DNA of 5,147 bases from Chloroflexota bacterium (lineage in GTDB: Bacteria > Chloroflexota > Dormibacteria > Dormibacterales > Dormibacteraceae): the NCBI GenBank assembly GCA_005880755.1, contig VBGV01000343.1, positions 1 to 5,147 on the forward strand, read 5' to 3'. The notes below the pieces were generated by a model. It did not search any database, was not told the DNA's origin, and saw only the letters and a list, made by a program, of their open reading frames with translations. This document shows, piece by piece, positions 1 to 4,708 of the stretch. The position numbers were made by a program, and so were the translations under genes. The first letter of the stretch is position 1, and every line of letters starts with the position of its first letter.

Positions 1-1092
1 CTGGACGAGATCATCTCGCACGCGCCCCTAGGCATCGCGCGTGTCGGTCCTGACATGAACATCGTGGACGTCAACCCACGCATGGCGGCGCTGCTGCGGA
101 TCGGGGCCCAGGAGATGGTCGGCACGCCTGTGGCCAGGTTCCTGCACCCCGACGAGTTCTCGCGCGTCTTTCAGATCTTTCAGCCGCTGTGGCGAGGCGA
201 TGTGGACACGGTCGAGTCGGACAGCCGCGCCATCCGGGCCGACAACACTGAGGTGTGGCTGCACTGGAGCGCGACCGGTGTGCGCAACGCTGCGGGTCGG
301 ATCGATTACTTCCTCGCGATGTACGAAGACACCGATGCAGAACACGCCGCCAACGAATCGGCCGCCGCGCACCTCGCCGGCCTCGAGCGCCTGAACCGTT
401 TGAAGAGCGAGTTCGTCTCGCTGGTCAGCCACGAGTTTCGGACCGCGCTGGTCGGCATCTCCGGATTCAGCGAGATGATCCGCGACGAGGACGTCTCGCT
501 CGAGGAGGCCAAGGGTTACGCGGCTGACATCAACAAAGACGCGGATCGCCTGAACCGAATGATCAACGACATCCTCGACCTCGACCGCATCGAGGCCGGC
601 CGGCTCGTGCTGCAGCCGCAGGCGGTCGACATCAACAACCTGCTCGACGACGCGGTGGACAGGGCGCGTGCATCGAGCGCGCGACACAGCATCGTCTGCA
701 GCTTCGACCCGGCGAAACCAGTCGTGCAGTGCGACCCGGACCGCATCGCGCAGGTCATGGCCAACCTGCTCAGCAACGCGATCAAGTACTCACCTGAAGG
801 CGGCGAGATCACCGTCAGCAGCGTCGCTCGGGAAGATCACGTCGACGTCAGCGTCCGCGACCACGGCATCGGCATCGCGCCTGACTTCGCACAACGCCTT
901 TTCAGCCGCTACGAGCGTTACGAGAAGACGACCAGCAAGATCATGGGGACCGGGCTCGGCCTGGCCATCACGCGACAGATCGTCGAGATGCATGGCGGCA
1001 GGATCTGGGTCGACAGCGAACCCGGCGCGGGGGCTGACTTCCGATTCACGCTGCCGGTGCAGGCGGCTAAGCCCGGTTCAGGAACTCCGTGA
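1..1092 (+). CDS. PAS-domain sensor histidine kinase (5' partial)
   Basis: This is the C-terminal 363 residues of a sensor histidine kinase, which autophosphorylates a histidine and passes the phosphate to a response regulator. The frame is open from base 1 and the PAS fold begins before the first ATG at 55, so the true start lies upstream of the window. Codons 1-112 look like a PAS/PAC sensor domain, with 'IVDVNPRM' and the PAC-like 'YFLAMYEDTD'. A short charged helical linker follows. The HisKA H-box is 'SLVSHEFRTALVG', with the phospho-accepting His at codon 144 (430-432). The ATPase domain has the N-box 'NLLSNAIKYSPEGG' (Asn at codon 259), the G1 box 'RDHGIGI' (Asp at codon 287) and the G2 box 'GTGLGL' (codons 316-321), so it should be active. 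The usual H-box proline is alanine. No membrane segment or receiver domain is visible, and no partner regulator is in the window. The 3' end overlaps the convergent Rieske gene by 26 bp. Confidence 0.95.
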   Translation: MDEIISHAPLGIARVGPDMNIVDVNPRMAALLRIGAQEMVGTPVARFLHPDEFSRVFQIFQPLWRGDVDTVESDSRAIRADNTEVWLHWSATGVRNAAGRIDYFLAMYEDTDAEHAANESAAAHLAGLERLNRLKSEFVSLVSHEFRTALVGISGFSEMIRDEDVSLEEAKGYAADINKDADRLNRMINDILDLDRIEAGRLVLQPQAVDINNLLDDAVDRARASSARHSIVCSFDPAKPVVQCDPDRIAQVMANLLSNAIKYSPEGGEITVSSVAREDHVDVSVRDHGIGIAPDFAQRLFSRYERYEKTTSKIMGTGLGLAITRQIVEMHGGRIWVDSEPGAGADFRFTLPVQAAKPGSGTP

Positions 1093-2164
1093 CCAGGGAC
1101 TGGAAGTGATGCACACCGTTCTCACGCAGGGCTGAAAATCTCCCGCGGCTATACGAGCGCGAACGCAGCCCGCGCTGCACCTGCTCGCAGACGGCGATAT
1201 CTTCCTGTTGGATCTCGTCCGAGAAGGCGATGGTCTGCTGCATTGATTCCCAGCCGGCGCCGGTGCCCGGCTCGGCGAAATACCACTCGAAGATCGTCAG
1301 CGTGCGGCCCGGGCCGGCGGGCAGGATGACATTGGTGCTCAGGTTGTCCTGGTAGATGTTCAGCATCGTGTTCGGGAAGATCCAGTAGTAGAGCGCGTCT
1401 TCCTCCGCGCCCGGCATCCGGACGTAACGCCTGTCGCGGCCGGGTACCTCACCGGGTTTCAGCTCCCGAATCGGCGCGTGCTGCTTCGAGTAATAGCGGA
1501 AGGTCTCGACGCGATAGTTGTCGTACTCGAGCTCCTTGAACAAGGCTGGGTGCGCGATGGGAAGGTGATAACCCTCGAGGTAGTTGTCGACGTAAACCTT
1601 CCAGTTGCACGCGATGTCGTAGTCGCGCCGCTCGATGAGGCGAATCGACTCGATGTCGTAGCCGGCCTTCGCGATCTCTTCGGGTATCGCGCCGATCCAA
1701 TCCGCAAGCGGGGCGGCCTGGGGATCGAGATTGGCAAACACAAACGGCCCCAGCGTATCCACGCGGATGGGGACCAGGCCGAAATCCGCCTGGTCGAAAT
1801 CCTGGGTCCCTTCCATCTCGCGCGCTGTCTGCAGCCTTCCATCCAGGCCGTACACCCAGCCGTGATAGCCGCACTGCAGAGACTTGCGGTTGCCGCGGGT
1901 CGTCACCACCTCCGCGGCGCGATGCCGGCAGACGTTGTAGAAGCCGTGCAGCTTGCCGTCCTGGGCGTGGGTCAGGAGGATCGGCTCGTCGAGGATCGTC
2001 GCCGGCTTGAAGTCGCCAGGTCGCGCGAGCTCGCTGCGGTGCCCGACCAGCTGCCACGTGCGGCCGAAGATCCGGTCCTTCTCGCGCTCGAGGACGGCCG
2101 GGTCGAGATAGACCTCGGAGGGAAGCGTTGTGGCTCGCGCGACATCAGTCTCGAGCTTCGCCAT
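1067..2164 (-). CDS. Rieske non-heme iron oxygenase, alpha (oxygenase) subunit
   Basis: This complete 365-residue protein belongs to the aromatic-ring-hydroxylating / Rieske oxygenase alpha-subunit family (COG4638 type). Such enzymes use a [2Fe-2S] cluster and a mononuclear iron to hydroxylate or demethylate substrates with O2. The Rieske ligands are C79-x-H81 and C98-x2-H101 ('CRHR', 'CGYHGWVYGLDG'). The catalytic domain has 'NYLEGYHLPIAHP', giving iron ligands H200 and H205, with D322 in 'QQEDIAVCE' the probable third ligand. E197 sits where the inter-subunit bridging acidic residue lies; Glu is used there in CntA-like carnitine oxygenases, while naphthalene dioxygenase-type enzymes have Asp. 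I chose the ATG at 2162-2164 ('MAKLETDV'). The frame stays open to 2221, but the extra 19 residues look non-native and run into the divergent promoter. No clear Shine-Dalgarno precedes this ATG. The substrate cannot be read from sequence, and no ferredoxin, reductase or beta subunit is adjacent. Confidence 0.93.
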   Translation of the reverse strand: MAKLETDVARATTLPSEVYLDPAVLEREKDRIFGRTWQLVGHRSELARPGDFKPATILDEPILLTHAQDGKLHGFYNVCRHRAAEVVTTRGNRKSLQCGYHGWVYGLDGRLQTAREMEGTQDFDQADFGLVPIRVDTLGPFVFANLDPQAAPLADWIGAIPEEIAKAGYDIESIRLIERRDYDIACNWKVYVDNYLEGYHLPIAHPALFKELEYDNYRVETFRYYSKQHAPIRELKPGEVPGRDRRYVRMPGAEEDALYYWIFPNTMLNIYQDNLSTNVILPAGPGRTLTIFEWYFAEPGTGAGWESMQQTIAFSDEIQQEDIAVCEQVQRGLRSRSYSRGRFSALRENGVHHFQSLVTEFLNRA

Positions 2165-2167
2165 CAG

Positions 2168-2197
2168 TCGACATTGTCGCGCGGCTTGCGCTACAAA
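2168..2197 (+). promoter_or_regulatory. Candidate promoter for a leaderless transcript of the WDG membrane protein
   Basis: A TCGACA box (2168-2173, 5 of 6 matches to TTGACA) is separated by 18 bp from TACAAA (2192-2197, 4 of 6 matches to TATAAT). Transcription starting about 7 nt after the -10 box would begin at 2204, exactly the GTG start codon. This fits a leaderless mRNA and the lack of any Shine-Dalgarno sequence there. Confidence 0.45.
2169..2179. promoter_or_regulatory. Palindromic operator candidate between divergent genes
   Basis: CGACA-T-TGTCG is a perfect 11-bp odd palindrome in the 39-bp gap between the Rieske start (2164) and the WDG membrane-protein start (2204). It overlaps the proposed -35 of the plus-strand gene (TCGACA, 2168-2173). 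It also overlaps a GACAAT box on the minus strand (2173-2178), which matches 4 of 6 bases of the -10 consensus and lies 8 nt upstream of the Rieske ATG. A repressor bound here could control both genes. It is short, so chance is possible in GC-rich DNA. Confidence 0.35.
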
Positions 2198-2203
2198 TGG
2201 GCC

Positions 2204-2761
2204 GTGGAACCGTTGGCTCAAGGCTCCCTGTCGCCTGACGGTTTCTGGCGCTGGGATGGAGTGCGATGGCTGCCGTCGGGCGCGTCTCCTGATCCGGCGA
2301 TTGCGATCGCGAGTTCGCCGAGGTCCTGGCTGGCGACGGCCGGCGCCATCGTCGCCATCATCGCGGCGTCGCTCGTCCTGGCCGGGAGCTTCTTACCGTA
2401 CGTGCACTACACGGGTGAGATGGCAGCGGGCGAATCGGCGTGGCCGTCGGTGTTCAACGGTGGTTTCCCCGGCGCATGGGGCAACGCCTTCGAGCCGATC
2501 CTGGTGATCCTGTTCGCGTTGGCCGCATCGGTCTTGATCATCGCGTCGGCCAACCGCACCGCTCGAGCATTTGCGTCTGGTGCGCTCGTGGTGTTGGGAG
2601 CCCAGACACTGATGATGGTCGTTGGCTATGCGGCGGCAGGCGCTTCGTACGGGCAGCTTCAGGCAGGAACCTTTGTGGGCGCATTCGGCTCAATCCTTCT
2701 GTTCGTTGGAGGGATCATGTCGGCCGGCAGCCTGTGGTTGCGTCAGATGCCCGGCCGGTAA
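2204..2761 (+). CDS. WDG-tagged four-helix membrane protein of unknown function
   Basis: This 185-residue protein is not a family I can name. Residues 10-24 carry the tag 'SPDGFWRWDGVRWLP', resembling the W-DG-W core of DUF2510-like N-terminal motifs. A proline/alanine-rich linker follows to about residue 40. Four hydrophobic segments come next (about 42-66, 98-115, 121-145, 155-178), so this is an integral inner-membrane protein with the tag near one face. There is no signal peptidase site or enzyme motif. I chose GTG 2204 because a candidate promoter places the transcript start there and the tag begins nine residues later. TTG 2186 and TTG 2213 are in-frame alternatives. The frame is open far upstream to 1478, but that part is antisense to the Rieske gene. 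It is divergent from the Rieske gene with only 39 bp between them. A second protein with the same tag starts at 4709. Confidence 0.8.
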   Translation: MEPLAQGSLSPDGFWRWDGVRWLPSGASPDPAIAIASSPRSWLATAGAIVAIIAASLVLAGSFLPYVHYTGEMAAGESAWPSVFNGGFPGAWGNAFEPILVILFALAASVLIIASANRTARAFASGALVVLGAQTLMMVVGYAAAGASYGQLQAGTFVGAFGSILLFVGGIMSAGSLWLRQMPGR

Positions 2762-2764
2762 GAA

Positions 2765-3075
2765 GTGCAAGGAGGCCCGCCGGTGGCGGGTGCCACCCTC
2801 GCGATCGTCAACGGCAAGGTGGCCCTTCCACGTGATCACGCTCGCGGCGCGCGGCGGGGTCACGTACCGCGCGCGGCGCGTGCGCAACTATCGCGATTAC
2901 CTCGAGATCGACAAATCATTCGCTTATCTCAGCTGGCTGTATCAGTCCAACTGGGGCGTGCTGATGGCGCCCGGCGCGGAGGAGAACTGGACGCTTTCGG
3001 TGCAGCATTCGATCGAGGACGTGCAGCGATACGTCGACAACTTCGCCGAGATTGGCCCGAGACCTACGCCAGTAG
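2765..3075 (+). pseudogene. Remnant of a class III (glutamate-1-semialdehyde aminotransferase-like) aminotransferase C-terminus
   Basis: No intact gene fills 2762-3063, but 2829-3050 encodes about 74 residues resembling the C-terminal domain of PLP-dependent class III aminotransferases. Recognisable pieces are 'HVITLAARGGVTYR', 'VRNYRDYLEID', 'WLYQSNWGVLMAPGAEENW' and 'LSVQHSIEDVQRYVDNFAE'. After 'NFAE' the open frame drifts into unlikely sequence. Removing the single base at 3051 restores 'LARDLRQ' and a TAG at 3073-3075, a normal ending for this family. Upstream, the frame starting at 2765 gives 'AIVNGKVALP', which could join 'FHVITL' through a second frameshift near 2826; this is less certain. 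The other roughly 80% of a 430-450 residue enzyme, including the PLP lysine, is absent, because the intact WDG gene lies directly upstream. It is therefore almost surely non-functional. It converges with the LLM gene and overlaps its 3' end (3064-3075). The family call comes from remembered motifs. Confidence 0.62.
2775..2791 (+). terminator. GC-rich hairpin after the WDG membrane gene
   Basis: CCCGCC (2776-2781) pairs perfectly with GGCGGG (2785-2790) around a 3-nt loop, with one extra G-U pair outside. It lies 14 nt after the TAA at 2759-2761. There is no T-tract, so intrinsic termination is only a possibility. Confidence 0.3.
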
Positions 3076-3909
3076 CTCGTCCTTTAGATAAGGACGGACC
3101 ATCTCACCGAGCTCGTCCAGCTTCTTGAGCGCAGCGTCCCGGCCGTCCGGCGGCACGTACCAGATCAGACGGTCCACGCCTGCGGCAGCCAGCCGCTCGA
3201 TCTCATCCGCGCTCGCCTTCGGGTAGTAGGTCACCGGGATTCGGTCGCGGCCGGCGGCTTGGGCCAGCTCCTGCAGCTCGGGAATCCTTTCGATAACCCG
3301 TCCGCGGTTGGGCATCCAGCCGTCGGCGTAACGCACCACCCGCTCGAGGATCTTCGGCCCGCTGCCGCCAAGGATGATCGGCGGGTGCGGCTTCTGGACC
3401 GGCTTCGGAAACTCCCACATGGGTCCAAAGTCGACCATGTCGCCGTGATACTCGGCCACGTCCTCGGTCCAGATGGTCTTGATCGCCTCGACCTTCTCGC
3501 GCAGGAGCTTCCAGCGGGTGCTGAAGTCGGTGCCATGGTCAGCCATCTCTTCGCGGTTCCACCCCCCGCCGATGCCGAAGATGAACCTGCCGTTCGAAAC
3601 CAGGTCCACGCTGGCCACCTCTTTGGCCGTGTGGATCGCATCGCGCTCGATGAGCAGGCAGATGCCGGTCCCGACGCGGATCGTCTTGGTCGCGAGAGCC
3701 GCCACCGTGAGCGCGACAAAGGGGTCCATCGTGTGCCAGTAGTGCTTGGGCAGATCTCCCCCGCTGGGCCATGGCGAAAGCCGGCTCGTCGGGATGTGGG
3801 AGTGCTCGGCGACCCACAGGGACTCGAAGCCCATCTGCTCCGCCGCCGGCGCGAGCTCGGTCATCGAGATCGCGTAGTCGGTGGGAAAGATCGCGACGCC
3901 GAACTTCAC
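3064..3909 (-). CDS. LLM-class, probable F420-dependent oxidoreductase
   Basis: This complete 281-residue protein has the luciferase-like monooxygenase fold, closest in pattern to the TIGR03619 (Rv2161c-like) F420-dependent family. Members move hydride between cofactor F420 (or sometimes FMN) and small organic substrates in the cytoplasm. Visible blocks are 'MGFESLWVAEHSHIP' (about residues 26-40), 'IRVGTGICLL' (77-86), 'NGRFIFGIGGGWNREEM' (106-122) and 'KPHPPIILGGSGPKILERV' (173-191), followed by 'YADGWMP'. Length is normal for the family. I chose GTG 3907-3909 because the family starts immediately with 'MKFGVAIFPT'. The frame is open to 4527, but that extension is the wrong-frame shadow of the upstream gene. 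No good Shine-Dalgarno is seen. The start sits in a hairpin, and the gene begins 29 nt after the HD-GYP stop on the same strand, so translation may depend on the upstream gene. The substrate is unknown and no F420 biosynthesis gene is nearby. Confidence 0.9.
   Translation of the reverse strand: MKFGVAIFPTDYAISMTELAPAAEQMGFESLWVAEHSHIPTSRLSPWPSGGDLPKHYWHTMDPFVALTVAALATKTIRVGTGICLLIERDAIHTAKEVASVDLVSNGRFIFGIGGGWNREEMADHGTDFSTRWKLLREKVEAIKTIWTEDVAEYHGDMVDFGPMWEFPKPVQKPHPPIILGGSGPKILERVVRYADGWMPNRGRVIERIPELQELAQAAGRDRIPVTYYPKASADEIERLAAAGVDRLIWYVPPDGRDAALKKLDELGEMVRPYLKDELLA
3078..3096. terminator. Stem-loop between convergent genes (possible bidirectional terminator)
   Basis: CGTCCTT (3078-3084) and AAGGACG (3090-3096) form a perfect 7-bp stem with a 5-nt loop. 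It begins 3 nt after the restored stop (3073-3075) of the aminotransferase remnant. On the other strand it lies within the last codons of the LLM gene, just before its stop. Neither side has a clear T-tract. Confidence 0.4.
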
Positions 3910-3924
3910 CTTTTCATGGTGAAG
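3904..3924 (-). promoter_or_regulatory. Hairpin spanning the LLM oxidoreductase start codon
   Basis: CTTCACC (3904-3910) and GGTGAAG (3918-3924) are perfect 7-bp inverted arms with a 7-nt loop. In the minus-strand mRNA the GTG start (3907-3909) lies in the 3' arm, so folding would hide it. The loop begins with an out-of-frame AUG. This could be a translational control element or an operator. Confidence 0.35.
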
Positions 3925-3938
3925 GATTCCGCGTGACG

Positions 3939-4565
3939 CTAGAAAGCCAGGGCGGGCCTCGGCGCGACCTCGAAGGTCCCGAACCGGTCGTCGAGCGCCA
4001 TGAACAGGGCCGACACCGCTCTCGAGTCCAGGCGCGGCCCGGCTTCCTCGGTCAACACTCGACGCGCCTCCGCGTGGGTGCATGCCTTGCGGTATGGCCG
4101 GTCGGAGGTGAGCGCGTCGTACGTGTCGGCAACCGCGACGATGCGCGCCTCGATCGGGATGGCTTCCGCTTTGAGACCGTAGGGATAACCGCTTCCGTCG
4201 AGCCTTTCGTGGTGGTAGAGCACGGCGAGTGTTTCGCGACTCGATTGGCCTGCTCGGTCGAGCAAGTTCAGGCCCATCTCCGGGTGCGTGCGCATCAGGT
4301 TCCATTCCGATTCGTCCAGCGCCGCGTGTTTGCCCAGCACCTCGTCGGGGATGGCGAGCTTGCCGATGTCGTGCATCAGGCCGGCTCGAGCCAGCACCCT
4401 GAGCTCGTACGCGCTCATCGACATCTGGCGCCCGATGTGCACGCAAAGCCTGGCGACGCGCAGGTTGTGGGCTCTCGCCTCGCGGTCCTTGACCTTGAGG
4501 CCGAGCGCCAGCACGGCGTCGAACCATCCCTTGATCTGCTGCTGCACCGGCGGGTGTACAGGCAA
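3939..4565 (-). CDS. Stand-alone HD-GYP domain phosphodiesterase (probable c-di-GMP hydrolase)
   Basis: This complete 208-residue protein is made almost entirely of an HD-GYP domain, which hydrolyses cyclic di-GMP. All the expected metal ligands are present: E29 and H33 ('REARAHNLRVARL'), H65-D66 with K69 ('MHDIGKLAIP'), H94 ('RTHPEMG'), H118-H119 and D147 ('AVADTYDALTSDRPYR'). This set and its spacing match trinuclear-iron HD-GYP enzymes such as PmGH. The hallmark 'HHERLDGSGYP' covers residues 118-128. There is no receiver, PAS or membrane segment, whereas many relatives carry an N-terminal regulatory domain. The start is TTG 4563-4565, chosen because GGGAGGG lies 5 nt upstream on the coding strand. 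It is followed after 29 nt by the LLM oxidoreductase, so co-transcription is likely. It is divergent from the second WDG membrane protein. Activity on c-di-GMP rather than another cyclic nucleotide is inferred from the family. Confidence 0.93.
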   Translation of the reverse strand: MPVHPPVQQQIKGWFDAVLALGLKVKDREARAHNLRVARLCVHIGRQMSMSAYELRVLARAGLMHDIGKLAIPDEVLGKHAALDESEWNLMRTHPEMGLNLLDRAGQSSRETLAVLYHHERLDGSGYPYGLKAEAIPIEARIVAVADTYDALTSDRPYRKACTHAEARRVLTEEAGPRLDSRAVSALFMALDDRFGTFEVAPRPALAF

Positions 4566-4708
4566 TGGGACCCTCCCAGATTGCTAGCGGCTTCGGTTAC
4601 GTCTCTACAAACGTCCAGTACCTCAACGGTCGGAAGCCCAGTCCGGGTCGCCCCCGCCGCTGGCTACCTTGTGTAGCCGACGTCTTCGCGGTTTAACCTA
4701 TTGCCGCT
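4566..4708. promoter_or_regulatory. Divergent intergenic region with an inverted repeat
   Basis: These 143 bp separate the HD-GYP gene (minus) from the second WDG membrane protein (plus) and should carry both promoters. GGCTAC (4662-4667) and GTAGCC (4673-4678) form a perfect 6-bp dyad around CTTGT. The dyad overlaps a weak -35-like TTGTGT (4669-4674). A -10-like TAACCT (4694-4699, fitting TAnnnT) follows after 19 bp and would start transcription near 4706, 3 nt before the TTG start. On the minus strand a TTGAGG box is visible, but I find no convincing -10 partner. Confidence 0.4.
4571..4577 (-). promoter_or_regulatory. Strong ribosome binding site deciding a TTG start
   Basis: The minus strand reads GGGAGGG, then 5 nt, then TTG at 4565. 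It is the only strong Shine-Dalgarno-like site I see next to a start in this window, and it fixes the unusual start of the HD-GYP gene. Confidence 0.65.

Noticed and set aside
55..57. ATG 55 as the start of the histidine kinase
   Set aside because: The frame is open from base 1 and the residues before it ('LDEIISHAPLGIARVGPD') are a normal PAS beginning.
28..687. A 219-residue minus-strand open frame opposite the kinase
   Set aside because: It is the antisense shadow of the PAS/HisKA coding region and contains no motif.
1478..2203. Long open plus-strand extension upstream of the first WDG membrane protein
   Set aside because: It is antisense to the well-supported Rieske gene and its translation has no recognisable domain. 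The open frame is typical of GC-rich antisense strands.
2165..2221. Earlier start (2221) for the Rieske protein
   Set aside because: The extra 19 residues would overlap the first WDG gene start and the palindromic promoter, and they do not look like family sequence. ATG 2164 is more plausible.
3910..4527. N-terminal extension of the LLM oxidoreductase by about 206 residues
   Set aside because: It is the HD-GYP coding sequence read in another frame. The family starts at 'MKFGVAIF', matching GTG 3909.
3771..4676. A 301-residue plus-strand open frame, and a 225-residue one at 3259-3936
   Set aside because: Both are antisense to the HD-GYP and LLM genes, whose motifs are unmistakable. Neither shows any domain.
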